A stretch of DNA of 64,000 nt, taken from the NCBI GenBank assembly GCA_003220615.1, contig QHTB01000127.1:1-64000 (forward strand). Reading direction: 5' to 3'. Below, in pieces: positions 8,047-16,611 of this stretch. The DNA comes from Candidatus Rokuibacteriota bacterium (GTDB lineage Bacteria; Methylomirabilota; Methylomirabilia; Rokubacteriales; CSP1-6). The position numbers and the translations under genes are program-made. Position 1 is the stretch's first letter. Each line of letters opens with the position of its first letter. The notes below the pieces were generated by a model, which was given only the letters and a program-made list of their open reading frames with translations, ran no database searches and was not told the DNA's origin.

Positions 8047-9615
8047 ATGCGCAGAGGGTGGATCTGGACCGGGAGTATCGTCGGGGCGCTGGTCGCGCTC
8101 GCGATCGTCGCCACCTTCTTCATCGACGAGCCGTTGCGGCGACGGGTCGAGTACGAGATGAACCAGCGCCTGCGTGGGTACTCCGTCCGCATCGGCGCGC
8201 TCAATTTCCATCCGCTCGGGTTTTCCATCGACTTCAAGAACATCGTCGTCACGCAGGACGCCTATCCCGATCCGCCGGTGGCGCGAGTGCCGCTGCTCCA
8301 CGCGAGCGTCCAATGGCGAGAGCTCGTCCGGGCCAAGCTCGTCGCAGACTTCCTCCTGGACCGTCCGATCGTCTATTTCGACCGCCGCCACGCCATCGCC
8401 GAGGTCAGAGAAGGCATCCCGCCCGACAAGCGTGGCTGGCAGGAGGCGCTGCAGGCGATGTACCCGCTCAAGATCAACCTGTTCAGGATCCGCGACGCCT
8501 CGGTCACCTACGTCGACCAGCCGACCCAGCCGCCGCTGACTCTCAAGGAGCTCTACGTGCGGGCGGAAAACATCCGGAACATCCGTTCGAAGGACCGGGT
8601 GTATCCCTCACCGCTGAAGGTGAGCGCCGTCGTGTTCGATCACGGCAAGCTGAACCTGGACGGTAGCGCCGACTTCCTCGCCGAGCCCCATCCGGCCGTG
8701 CTGGCCAAGGTCGCGCTGGACGACATCACGCTCGATTACTTCAAACCAGTGCTCGCGAGCTTCAACATCGCCATCCGCCGCGGGACGCTCTCGGCGACGG
8801 GCGACTTCGAGTACGGGCCGAAGATCAGCGCCGTGCACCTCGAACACGTCGTGCTGCGCGGTGCCGACCTCGACTACGTCTCGACCAAGGAGACGAAGGC
8901 AACAGAGAAGGCCCGGGTGAAGACGGCCGCCAAAGCGGCCGACGCTAGCGCCAACCGTCCGGACCTCGAGTATCGAATCGACCGCCTCGAGATCGCCGAC
9001 GGAAAGTTCGGCTGGGTGAACGAAGGCGCGACGCCCGCCTACAAGGTGTTCATCACGCGGACGAACCTCGTGCTGGAGAACCTGAGCAACCACTTCACGG
9101 CGGGCACCGCGAAGGTGAACCTCACGGGCCGCTTCATGGACACCGGCGACACGTCGGTCACCGGAGCGTTCCGATCCGAGCTCGATGGCCCGGACTTCGA
9201 TCTCAATGCCCAGATCGTCGACGCCGATCTGCGGGCCATGAACGACGTGCTGCGCGCCCACGGCAAGTTCGACGTGGTGTCGGGCGTCTTCTCGCTGTAC
9301 TCGGAGGTCCACGCCAAGGACCGGTGGATTCGTGGCTGGGTGAAGCCGCTCTTCCGGGACGTGCAGGTCTATGACAAGGACCAGGACCGCGACAAGAAGT
9401 TCATGCAGAAGGTCTACGAGCGAGCGGTCGGGGTGGCCGCCAAGATCCTCAAGAACCGTCCGCGCAAGGAAGTGGCGACGGTCGCCGACATCTCGGGTCC
9501 GCTCGGCAACCCGAAGGCGAGCACGCTCCAGGTCCTCGGCCGGCTCATCGAGAACGCGTTCTTCCGCGCCATTCTTCCTGGGTTCCAGCGCGACGTCGGG
9601 AAGAACCACGCCTGA
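8047..9615 (+). CDS. DUF748/AsmA-like envelope protein
   Basis: 522 residues with a single N-terminal membrane anchor (residues 5-26). A long beta-rich body follows, with the DUF748 hallmarks LRGYSVRIGALNFHPLGFSID and RVPLLHASVQWRELVRAKLVADFLLDRP near the start. The protein would extend into the periplasm from the inner membrane. AsmA/DUF748 proteins are linked to outer-membrane lipid transport or homeostasis, which implies a diderm cell. A ribosome site (GGTGGAG) lies 8 bases before the ATG. Not in an obvious operon with its neighbours by function. Confidence 0.75.
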   Translation: MRRGWIWTGSIVGALVALAIVATFFIDEPLRRRVEYEMNQRLRGYSVRIGALNFHPLGFSIDFKNIVVTQDAYPDPPVARVPLLHASVQWRELVRAKLVADFLLDRPIVYFDRRHAIAEVREGIPPDKRGWQEALQAMYPLKINLFRIRDASVTYVDQPTQPPLTLKELYVRAENIRNIRSKDRVYPSPLKVSAVVFDHGKLNLDGSADFLAEPHPAVLAKVALDDITLDYFKPVLASFNIAIRRGTLSATGDFEYGPKISAVHLEHVVLRGADLDYVSTKETKATEKARVKTAAKAADASANRPDLEYRIDRLEIADGKFGWVNEGATPAYKVFITRTNLVLENLSNHFTAGTAKVNLTGRFMDTGDTSVTGAFRSELDGPDFDLNAQIVDADLRAMNDVLRAHGKFDVVSGVFSLYSEVHAKDRWIRGWVKPLFRDVQVYDKDQDRDKKFMQKVYERAVGVAAKILKNRPRKEVATVADISGPLGNPKASTLQVLGRLIENAFFRAILPGFQRDVGKNHA

Positions 9616-9639
9616 TCCGTCCGTGTACACTCCGAGGTC

Positions 9640-10674
9640 GTGGACCTCCACGACTTCGAGTACGAACTGCCGCCCGAAGCGATCGCCCAGGCGCCGGCGC
9701 TCGAGCGAGACGCCGCGCGCCTTCTCCTGATCGACCGCGCGCGCGGCGCGCTGGAAGACCACGTCGTTCGCGAGCTGCCCGAGCTGCTCCGGCCGGGGGA
9801 CTGCGTCGTCGTCAACGACTCACGAGTGATTCCGGCCCGCGTCCTCGCCCTCGACGCGAGCGGTCACCGGGTCGAGCTGCTCTTCGCGGAGCCACAGCGC
9901 GACGGCCGATGGCGCGCGCTGGTCCGGCCCGGCCGGCGGTGCCGCGCGGGCGCGGGGCTGGTGGTTCCTGGTGCGATGGAAGCTCGCCTCCGCATCGTTG
10001 CGGCCGAGCCCGACGGCCCGCGCATCGTCGAGCGCATGGACGGAACGATCGACGACTTGCTGGCCAGTCACGGCATGCTGCCGCTGCCACCGTACATCGC
10101 GCGTCACGCCCAGCCGACCGCGGACGATCGGGAGCGCTATCAGACGGTGTACGCCCGGTCGCCAGGCTCGGTGGCGGCGCCCACGGCGGGGCTTCACTTC
10201 ACGCCATCGCTCCTCGATCGTCTGCGCGCGCGATCGATCGAAGTCCATGCGCTGACGCTCCACGTCGGGCCGGCGACCTTCCGGCCCATCAAGAGCGAGC
10301 GCGTCGAGGATCACGTCCTGGCCGCCGAGCGCGTGGCGATTCCCGCCAGCGTCGCCGACGCCGTGAACTCGGCGCGGAACGAAGGGCGCCGTGTCGTGGC
10401 GGTCGGCACGACGACGACGCGCGCGCTGGAGTCCGCCCCCGGGGCCGATGGACGCGTTCGAGCGCACGACGGCGCCGCGGAGGCTTACATCACGCCCGGC
10501 TACCGCTTCCGTGTCGTCGACGCTCTCGTCACCAACTTCCACTTGCCGCGGTCGTCACTGCTCGTCTTGGTCTGTGCCCTCGCCGGACGTGAGCTGATCC
10601 TCAAGGCCTATCAGCACGCGCTCCGCGCCGGCTATCGTTTCTATTCGTACGGCGACGCGACCCTCATCGTGTGA
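9640..10674 (+). CDS. queA: S-adenosylmethionine:tRNA ribosyltransferase-isomerase
   Basis: 344 residues beginning with the family N terminus DLHDFEYELPPEAIAQAPA. It also contains LRPGDCVVVNDSRVIPARV, GTIDDLLASHGMLPLPPYI, SVAAPTAGLHFTPSLL and the C-terminal TNFHLPRSSLLVLVCALAG. QueA builds epoxyqueuosine in tRNA from 7-aminomethyl-deazaguanine and SAM. It is followed by tgt 13 bases later, the standard queuosine pair. A TACACT box (9626-9631) sits eight bases before the GTG start, again compatible with a leaderless message. Confidence 0.97.
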   Translation: MDLHDFEYELPPEAIAQAPALERDAARLLLIDRARGALEDHVVRELPELLRPGDCVVVNDSRVIPARVLALDASGHRVELLFAEPQRDGRWRALVRPGRRCRAGAGLVVPGAMEARLRIVAAEPDGPRIVERMDGTIDDLLASHGMLPLPPYIARHAQPTADDRERYQTVYARSPGSVAAPTAGLHFTPSLLDRLRARSIEVHALTLHVGPATFRPIKSERVEDHVLAAERVAIPASVADAVNSARNEGRRVVAVGTTTTRALESAPGADGRVRAHDGAAEAYITPGYRFRVVDALVTNFHLPRSSLLVLVCALAGRELILKAYQHALRAGYRFYSYGDATLIV

Positions 10675-10687
10675 GCATCCGGCGACC

Positions 10688-11815
10688 ATGACCTTCGCTC
10701 TCCTGGCCACCGACGGCGCCGCGCGGCGCGCACGGCTGACGACCGCGCACGGTGCGGTGGACACGCCCGCGTTCATGCCGGTGGGCACCCGTGGGACCGT
10801 GAAGGCGCTGGGCCCCGACGATCTGATCGCGGCTGGCGCCCAGATCGTGCTGGCCAACACCTATCATCTGCTCCTGCGGCCCGGCCACGATCTGATCCGA
10901 GACCTGGGCGGCCTCCACCGTTTCATGGCGTGGGACGGCCCCATCCTCACCGATTCCGGCGGTTTTCAGGTGTTCAGCCTGGCGAAGATCAGGACCATGA
11001 GCGAGAACGGCGTGGAGTTCCGGTCACCGATCGACGGATCCACGCATCTCCTCACACCCGAGCGGTCCATCGAGATCCAGCACGCGCTCGGCGCCGACAT
11101 CATCCATCCCCTCGACGAGTGCCTGGCCTATCCGGCCACGCGAGAGGCAACGGAGCGCTCGCTCGCATTGACCCTGCGCTGGGCCCGCCGCGCGCAGGCG
11201 GCCCACGCCGAGGGCGCGAGCCAGGCTGCGCTGTTCGGGATCGTTCAGGGTGGCGCCTGGGACGATGTGCGCGAGCGCGCCGTCGCCGAGACGGTGGCGC
11301 TGGGCTTCGACGGCTACGCTATCGGCGGAATGGCCGTCGGCGAGCCCAAGCCGCTCATGTACACACTGACGGCGAGCGTCGCAGCGCGCCTGCCGGCGGC
11401 GCAGCCACGCTATCTCATGGGCGTGGGCAAGCCAGAGGATCTGATCGAAGCGGTCAGCCAGGGCGTGGATCTCTTCGACTGCGTGCTGCCCACGCGGAAC
11501 GCCCGCAACGGCCAGTGCTTCACGACTGAGGGGCCGCTCGTGATCAAGCACGCGGAGTATGCGCGCGACGCCCGGCCGCTCCAGGACGATTGTGGCTGCT
11601 ATGCCTGCCGGCGGTTCTCGCGCGCGTATCTCCGTCACCTCTTCCTCTCCGAGGAACTGCTCGCCTTCCGACTCCTCAGCCTGCACAACGTTCACTTCTT
11701 CCTCGGGCTCATGGCCAGCCTGAGGAGCGCGATCGCCGAGCGGCGTCTCGAGGCATTCAAGACTCGGTTTTTCGACCGCTATCCCGTGCCCGCTGCGGAG
11801 AGGTCGTCCGACTAG
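10688..11815 (+). CDS. tgt: Queuine tRNA-ribosyltransferase (bacterial TGT)
   Basis: 375 residues that insert preQ1 at G34 of target tRNAs. Recognisable segments: AFMPVGTRGTVKALGPDDL, the nucleophile region LTDSGGFQVFSL, GIVQGGAWDDVR, YAIGGMAVGEPK, and the zinc site with CGCYACRRFSRAYLRHLF, where three cysteines and a histidine ligate zinc. It is in an operon with queA. In many genomes tgt is directly followed by yajC-secD-secF; here three reverse-strand genes intervene. Confidence 0.97.
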   Translation: MTFALLATDGAARRARLTTAHGAVDTPAFMPVGTRGTVKALGPDDLIAAGAQIVLANTYHLLLRPGHDLIRDLGGLHRFMAWDGPILTDSGGFQVFSLAKIRTMSENGVEFRSPIDGSTHLLTPERSIEIQHALGADIIHPLDECLAYPATREATERSLALTLRWARRAQAAHAEGASQAALFGIVQGGAWDDVRERAVAETVALGFDGYAIGGMAVGEPKPLMYTLTASVAARLPAAQPRYLMGVGKPEDLIEAVSQGVDLFDCVLPTRNARNGQCFTTEGPLVIKHAEYARDARPLQDDCGCYACRRFSRAYLRHLFLSEELLAFRLLSLHNVHFFLGLMASLRSAIAERRLEAFKTRFFDRYPVPAAERSSD

Positions 11816-12555
11816 TGCTGCCGGAGTAGCCGGCCGAAGCCGCTCACCTGATCCGTGATCCCGTTCTTGCGCAGCGCGTACCACAACGTCGCCGCGTTGA
11901 TCGCAACGACCGGTTTGCCCAGCCAGCGCTCCGCCTCGTCGGCGAGGCGGAGCATCGACAGGTTGGTGCCCACCTGGACCAGGGTGTCGACCTCGGGACG
12001 GTTCACCTCGAGAAGGGCGCGACGCAGTGTGGGCTCGTCCACCTGGGCAATGCTGGTTGCGGTCGGACAGCGCAACCCGGTCAGGGCCACGACCTCGTAG
12101 CCGCACTCGGAGAAGAAACGCCGAACCTGAGCGTCGCCCACCGGCTGGTAGGGCGTGACGACACCGAGCCGTCGGGAGCCCAGCAGCGCGAACGCTCGTT
12201 CGCAGGCGTTGGCGCCCGTGGCGATCGGGATCCCTGCGAGCTCTTGCACCCGCTGCTGGAACTCCTCGTTTCCCTTCTTGCCACCCCAGAACGTCTCCGA
12301 GGACATGCCCATGACGAGATAGTCGGGCTCGGCGCTCATGACGTCGGCGACGGCCCGCGCGATGGACGCCCGGATCTGCAGCATGATCTGCTCGAACGCC
12401 GCGTCGTCGCCCATCTTCGGGTTCTCGATGAAGATCCTGCCCACGTGCAGCGTGACGCCGGGCGGGGCCATGGCGTAGAAGTCGGGCTCGACGATGGTGT
12501 TGGTCGAGGGGACGAGCACGCCGAATTTGGCGCGGTATCCGAGCACATCGGGCAT
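11812..12555 (-). CDS. Maleate isomerase/Asp-Glu racemase superfamily protein lacking the usual active-site cysteines
   Basis: 247 residues. The start at 12555 follows a good ribosome site (GGAGG, 7 bases upstream). Superfamily features: YRAKFGVLVPSTNTIVEPDF at the N terminus, RRLGVVTPYQPVGDAQVRRFF in the middle, and LGKPVVAINAATLWYAL near the C terminus. In maleate isomerases and arylmalonate decarboxylases two cysteines face the substrate. Here the equivalent positions appear to read MGMSSETFW and VQVGTNLSM, with no Cys at either. The fold assignment is solid but the reaction is unknown. The gene converges with tgt, their ends overlapping by a few bases. Confidence 0.72.
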   Translation of the reverse strand: MPDVLGYRAKFGVLVPSTNTIVEPDFYAMAPPGVTLHVGRIFIENPKMGDDAAFEQIMLQIRASIARAVADVMSAEPDYLVMGMSSETFWGGKKGNEEFQQRVQELAGIPIATGANACERAFALLGSRRLGVVTPYQPVGDAQVRRFFSECGYEVVALTGLRCPTATSIAQVDEPTLRRALLEVNRPEVDTLVQVGTNLSMLRLADEAERWLGKPVVAINAATLWYALRKNGITDQVSGFGRLLRQH

Positions 12556-12643
12556 GGTGAGGCCTCCTGCCCGGAGCATAGGCGATACCACGGTTCGCGT
12601 CATGGGGAGCGAGTCGGCGCTCGGCCCTGATCCCCTCACATCG

Positions 12644-13813
12644 TCAGCGGCTCGTCCAGGGCGGCGTCGGAAACAGGACCTTGCCCTGAGCGAGGTCGTC
12701 CGGCCACACGATCACCTTTTTTTCCTTCTGCCACTGGAAGGTGACCATCTTGTGAGCGAGCTGGACGCCGTCCGGGTCGACCTTGAACTCGCCGAACGGT
12801 GTCCGCAGATCGAGCTTGAGAATGTGCTCGCGGACCTTGTCGGCGTCGAGGCTTCCTGCGCGCTTGACGCCCTCCGTGTAGACGAGGCACCCCGCGTACC
12901 CCGCCGCGGCGAAGTAGGACGGCTCGCGCTTGAACTCGGCCCGGTAGCTCTCGACGAACTCTCGGTTGCCCGGGTAATTGAGCGCGGGCTCCCACTGGGT
13001 GGCGCCGTAGACGTACTCGGCGTTGCCCTTGAGCGTGTCGTAGAACTCCGGCAAGTCGCCGCCGATCGTGACACCGTGCATCTTCGGGTTGACGTTGAGC
13101 TCCCGCATCTGACGGGTCAGCGCGACCGCGTCGTCGAAGTACGTGGCCGCGGCCAGCACGTCGGGATTGACTCCCTTGATCTTGGTGAGGAGCCCTGAGA
13201 AGTCCGTGTTGCCCTTCGGGTAGGCCTCCTGGAAGACCAGCTGCATGCCCTTTTTCTTGGCGAGAGTGACCGCGCCGGCCGCGGCAGCCTTGGAGAAGAG
13301 CGTGTCCTCGTTGACCACGGCCACCGTCTTGAGCCCACGTTTCGTCGCGATGTCGGTGAGGCCGTCGAAGTAGACCTCGGCGGGTGAGAGGACCATGAAG
13401 ATGTATTTGCGTCGAGGCTCCTTCCGGAAGATGCCGGTCGTCGCCGCCAACGGCGCCACCATCACCTTCTTGTACTTCTCGGTCACGTTGGCGACCGCCT
13501 CGGTGACGGGCGAGGAGTACGGGCCCATCACGACGTCGACCCTGTCCTCGGTGAGGAGCCTTTCGTACAGGCGTACGCCGGTGGGCGGCATCGACTGATC
13601 GTCGTAGACGACGAACTCGACCTTCCGCCCGAGCAATCCGCCCTGGGCATTGAGATCCTTCTGGCAGAGCTGATACCCCTCGTGCTGGTACTTGCCGAGC
13701 TTCGCATACGTACCCGTGAGCGACAGGGAGGCGCCGATCCGAATGGGCGCCTGGGCGTCGGCGTCGAGCGCAGTGACGAATATGAGGGCGGCTGCCATGA
13801 TGACGACGATCAT
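12644..13813 (-). CDS. ABC transporter substrate-binding protein, branched-chain amino acid type (Peripla_BP_6)
   Basis: 389 residues: signal peptide (residues 1-20), then APIRIGASLSLTGTYAKLGK, the signature of LivJ-like proteins. GGLLGRKVEFVVYDDQSMP, VDVVMGPYSSPVTEAVANV and a two-lobed fold to the end follow. Close relatives bind amino acids, amides or aromatic acids in the periplasm. No permease or ATPase is nearby, so this is an orphan. The ATG has an AGGAGG site 8 bases upstream, and a promoter at 13855-13883 gives a leader of about 35 bases. Confidence 0.9.
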   Translation of the reverse strand: MIVVIMAAALIFVTALDADAQAPIRIGASLSLTGTYAKLGKYQHEGYQLCQKDLNAQGGLLGRKVEFVVYDDQSMPPTGVRLYERLLTEDRVDVVMGPYSSPVTEAVANVTEKYKKVMVAPLAATTGIFRKEPRRKYIFMVLSPAEVYFDGLTDIATKRGLKTVAVVNEDTLFSKAAAAGAVTLAKKKGMQLVFQEAYPKGNTDFSGLLTKIKGVNPDVLAAATYFDDAVALTRQMRELNVNPKMHGVTIGGDLPEFYDTLKGNAEYVYGATQWEPALNYPGNREFVESYRAEFKREPSYFAAAGYAGCLVYTEGVKRAGSLDADKVREHILKLDLRTPFGEFKVDPDGVQLAHKMVTFQWQKEKKVIVWPDDLAQGKVLFPTPPWTSR

Positions 13814-13854
13814 GAAGAAGACCTCCTGCTCGAGCGAGGAAGTGGAACGGCGCG

Positions 13855-13883
13855 ACTTTAGGGCGTCAGGCGAGGAGCGTCAA
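13855..13883 (-). promoter_or_regulatory. Promoter of the branched-chain-type binding protein
   Basis: On the minus strand: TTGACG (13883-13878), 17-base spacer, TAAAGT (13860-13855). The spacer begins CTCCTCGCC, almost identical to the promoter at 14481-14510. Confidence 0.6.
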
Positions 13884-13898
13884 GACGCGGGGCGCCCG

Positions 13899-14399
13899 TC
13901 AACGCTCGTACGGAACCCGGGGCCTGACCGCGTAGCCGCGCTCATGAATGCAGGCCACCAGGGCGCGGGCCGCGCGAGGCCGCTGATTGAATCCCTCGAA
14001 GCCGGGTGATTTCGTCTCGCCCTTGATGGCACTTTCCAGCTCGGGGGGTAACGGCGGCACGAAGGTCGATTTCGTCGCGTTGTCGGCCTGTCGGTCGCAG
14101 GCCTCGAGCTCGGTGAACACCGCCATGGGCTCGTGCGGTCGTGTCTGGGCGACCCCGACGACCCAGCCGATGTTGTCCATGTCCCAGTTGACGGTATAGC
14201 CCGAGGCGATCATGCACGCGAGGTAGTGATCGCCGCGATTCTTCGGCTGGGCTTTCGCATGCTGCTCGCAGCGTGCCTGGTCCTGAGTGAGCTCTGCCGC
14301 CGACCGCCCCGCGGGCGGGCGGACCGGGTTTCCGGCGGAGAGTGAGACACAGCCTGCGGCGACCGTCCCGACGAGCACGGAGCTCCACTGGATTTTCAT
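13899..14399 (-). CDS. Small secreted lipoprotein-like hypothetical protein
   Basis: 166 residues of unknown function. The N terminus MKIQWSSVLVGTVAAGCVSL looks like a short lipoprotein signal with Cys17 as the acylation site, though the lipobox (VAAGC) is not ideal. The mature part has six cysteines, including LTQDQARCEQHA and LACMIASGYTVNWDMDNIGW, and may form disulfides in the periplasm. Start 14399 was chosen over an in-frame ATG at 14417 because GGAG lies 7 bases before it. It has its own promoter and is probably monocistronic. Confidence 0.6.
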   Translation of the reverse strand: MKIQWSSVLVGTVAAGCVSLSAGNPVRPPAGRSAAELTQDQARCEQHAKAQPKNRGDHYLACMIASGYTVNWDMDNIGWVVGVAQTRPHEPMAVFTELEACDRQADNATKSTFVPPLPPELESAIKGETKSPGFEGFNQRPRAARALVACIHERGYAVRPRVPYER

Positions 14400-14480
14400 G
14401 ATCAATCTCCGCCGCACGGTGCGTCAGTCGCCCCGAGCGGCATGGCGCGGCGCTCCCGAGGGCCATGGTGGGACGGCGGG

Positions 14481-14510
14481 ACTCTAGGGTCTCAGGGCGG
14501 GGAGCGTCAA
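14481..14510 (-). promoter_or_regulatory. Promoter of the small lipoprotein gene
   Basis: On the minus strand: TTGACG (14510-14505), 18-base spacer, TAGAGT (14486-14481). It leaves a leader of about 75 bases before the ATG at 14399. Confidence 0.5.
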
Positions 14511-14544
14511 CCGCCTCGCGGTCGGCGGCGCAAGTCCTCGCTGA

Positions 14545-14550
14545 TACAAT
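14545..14550 (+). promoter_or_regulatory. Candidate -10 box upstream of yajC-secD-secF
   Basis: TACAAT on the plus strand, about 90 bases before yajC. No convincing -35 partner is visible at 16-18 bases. The rest of the 238-base gap 14400-14637 contains only this and the reverse-strand promoter. Confidence 0.25.
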
Positions 14551-14637
14551 CTTCTTCGCAAGCCCCCTGGACTTCCTGTACGATCCGACGTTGTCTCCCT
14601 CGACTCGGAGTTTCGAACGGAGGCCTGATATTTCGTA

Positions 14638-14985
14638 ATGAACGCCGCCCACGCCGCCGACCTTGCGTACGCTGCGTCGGGGCCACCCGGCGCCGGTGGA
14701 TCGAGCGCCTTGGTGACCCAGGTCCTGTTCTTCGCCGCGATCTTCGCGATCTTTTACTTCCTGCTCATCCGGCCCCAGCAGAAGCAGAAGCGCGACCGTG
14801 AGCAGATGCTGTCAGCGATCAAGAAGGGCGATCGCATCGTCACCACCGGCGGCCTCCATGGGACCGTGACCGGGTTGAGCGAGCACACCGTGACGGTGCG
14901 CGTGGCCGACCAGGTGAAGCTCGAGTTCGACCGGAGTGCGGTGGGGAGGATCATGGTGGAAAGCTCGGCGGAGAAAGATGCCTAG
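14638..14985 (+). CDS. yajC: Preprotein translocase subunit YajC
   Basis: 115 residues with one membrane helix (about 24-44) ending in FYFLLIRPQQKQKRDREQML, the YajC signature, then KKGDRIVTTGGLHGTVTGL. It associates with SecDF in the inner membrane and assists protein export. An Ala/Gly-rich N-terminal stretch of about 22 residues is longer than in many homologues. Its stop overlaps the secD start. Confidence 0.95.
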   Translation: MNAAHAADLAYAASGPPGAGGSSALVTQVLFFAAIFAIFYFLLIRPQQKQKRDREQMLSAIKKGDRIVTTGGLHGTVTGLSEHTVTVRVADQVKLEFDRSAVGRIMVESSAEKDA

Positions 14986-16534
14986 ACGGATCTGGGTCAG
15001 GATCGCGATCGTTTCCGTCGTCGTCCTGGGGTCGCTCTGGTACCTCTACCCGCCGAAGAAAACGATCAACCTCGGCCTCGACCTCCAGGGAGGCATCCAT
15101 CTGGTCCTGGGCGTGGAGACCGACAAGGCCGTCGCCAGCCAGACCGATCGGGCGGCCGAGGATCTGAAGGCCGCCCTCGAGCGCAAGGGCATCGGCGTTA
15201 CCCGCATCGCCCGCGAGGGCAGTGCCACGATCACCGTCCAGCTCGCCTCGCCCAAGAACTGGAACGACGCGCTGACCGCGACGAACGAGCTCGGACGGTT
15301 CCTGCGCAGCGACGAGAACGCGGCCGCCGGGACCTTCAAGCTCGTGCTCACCGATGCCGAGGTCAAGCGGCTGTCCGATCTCGCCGTGCGCCAGGGCGTC
15401 GAGACGATCCGCAATCGCGTGGATCAGTTCGGCGTGGCCGAGCCGACCATCACCCGTCAGGGCCAGGACCGCATCCTGATCCAGTTGCCTGGTGTTCAGG
15501 ATCCCGAACGGGCCAAGGCCCTGATCGGCAAGACGGCGCTGCTCGAGTTCAAGCTGCTCGATGAGCGGACGTCGGTGGAGGACGCCCAGTCCGGACGGCT
15601 GCCCGAGGGATCGGAGCTCCTCTACCAGCGACGGATCGACAAGCAGACGAAGGTCGAGCGCAAGGTGCCGTACGTGGTCCAGAAGCGCACGCTGCTGACG
15701 GGTGCCGAGCTGAACAGTGCCGAGGTGCAGGCGGATCCCAACTCGCCGGGCAACTGGCAGGTCGCCATCGAGTTCAACCCGGTGGGCACCCGGATTTTCG
15801 GCGAGATCACCGAGCAGAACGTCGGCAAGCATCTGGCCATCATCCTCGATGGCAACGTGTATTCGGCCCCCCGGATCAACGAGCGTATTCCCGGCGGCCG
15901 CGCCGTCATCACCGGCCAGTTCGCCATCGAGGAAGCGCGCGACCTCGCCATCGTCCTGCGCGCGGGCGCGCTGCCGGCGCCGGTGGTGGTCCTCGAGGAA
16001 CGAACGGTGGGCCCGTCGCTCGGCGCTGACTCGATCCGCCAGGGCCTCTTCGCGATCACCGCGTCGGCCGCGGTGGTCTTCGTGTTCATGCTCTTCTACT
16101 ACCGGATGTCGGGGCTCATCGCCGACGTCGCGCTCGGCCTGAACCTCCTGATCCTCTTCGCGTGCATGGCGGCGTTCGGCGCCACCCTGACGCTGCCCGG
16201 CCTGGCCGGCATCGCGCTCACCGTGGGCATGGCCGTCGACACGAACATCCTGATCTTCGAGCGCATCCGGGAGGAGCTCAAGCTCGGCAAGACGCCGCGC
16301 TCGGCCATCGAGGCCGGCTTCACGCGGGCGCTGCGCACGATCATCGACACGCACCTGACCGTCATGGTGACGGCCGCCATCCTCTACAACTTCGGCACCG
16401 GCTCGGTGAAGGGCTTCGCGGTCTCCCTGTTCGTGGGGTTGGCCGCCAGCCTCTTCACCGCGTACTTCTTCACGCGTCTCTTGTTCGATCTCGTGTTCGT
16501 CCGCCGCCGGACGCTGCAGGCGATCTCGATATGA
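14978..16534 (+). CDS. secD: Protein translocase subunit SecD
   Basis: 518 residues: one N-terminal helix (about 8-22), then INLGLDLQGGIHLVLGVETD (P1 head start) and VRQGVETIRNRVDQFGVAEP. The C-terminal membrane domain includes LPAPVVVLEERTVGPSLGADS and GLAGIALTVGMAVDTNILIF, and the closing region ELKLGKTPRSAIEAGFTRAL. SecD and SecF pull exported proteins to the periplasmic side using the proton gradient. The ATG at 14978 overlaps the yajC stop and gives the normal N terminus. Confidence 0.97.
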   Translation: MPRRIWVRIAIVSVVVLGSLWYLYPPKKTINLGLDLQGGIHLVLGVETDKAVASQTDRAAEDLKAALERKGIGVTRIAREGSATITVQLASPKNWNDALTATNELGRFLRSDENAAAGTFKLVLTDAEVKRLSDLAVRQGVETIRNRVDQFGVAEPTITRQGQDRILIQLPGVQDPERAKALIGKTALLEFKLLDERTSVEDAQSGRLPEGSELLYQRRIDKQTKVERKVPYVVQKRTLLTGAELNSAEVQADPNSPGNWQVAIEFNPVGTRIFGEITEQNVGKHLAIILDGNVYSAPRINERIPGGRAVITGQFAIEEARDLAIVLRAGALPAPVVVLEERTVGPSLGADSIRQGLFAITASAAVVFVFMLFYYRMSGLIADVALGLNLLILFACMAAFGATLTLPGLAGIALTVGMAVDTNILIFERIREELKLGKTPRSAIEAGFTRALRTIIDTHLTVMVTAAILYNFGTGSVKGFAVSLFVGLAASLFTAYFFTRLLFDLVFVRRRTLQAISI

Positions 16535-16611
16535 ATCGAACCATTTCACCGCTCGCCTCGGACGCGGCTGCCTGCGGCAAGCCGGACGTCCTGCGGCTCG
16601 CACTGCCATGA
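16531..16611 (+). CDS. Putative 26-codon minicistron linking secD and secF
   Basis: A short frame starts with an ATG inside the secD stop (ATGA at 16531-16534). It ends with a TGA that overlaps the secF ATG (ATGA at 16608-16611). The predicted peptide begins MNRTISPLASDAAACGKPD and has no recognisable domain. Exact ATGA overlaps at both ends suggest a coupling device that carries ribosomes across the 73-base gap rather than a functional peptide. Conservation is unknown. Confidence 0.35.
   Translation: MNRTISPLASDAAACGKPDVLRLALP

Noticed and set aside
14951-16609. A 552-codon antisense frame across secD.
   Set aside because: It mirrors secD codon bias and has Arg/His-rich composition without domains.
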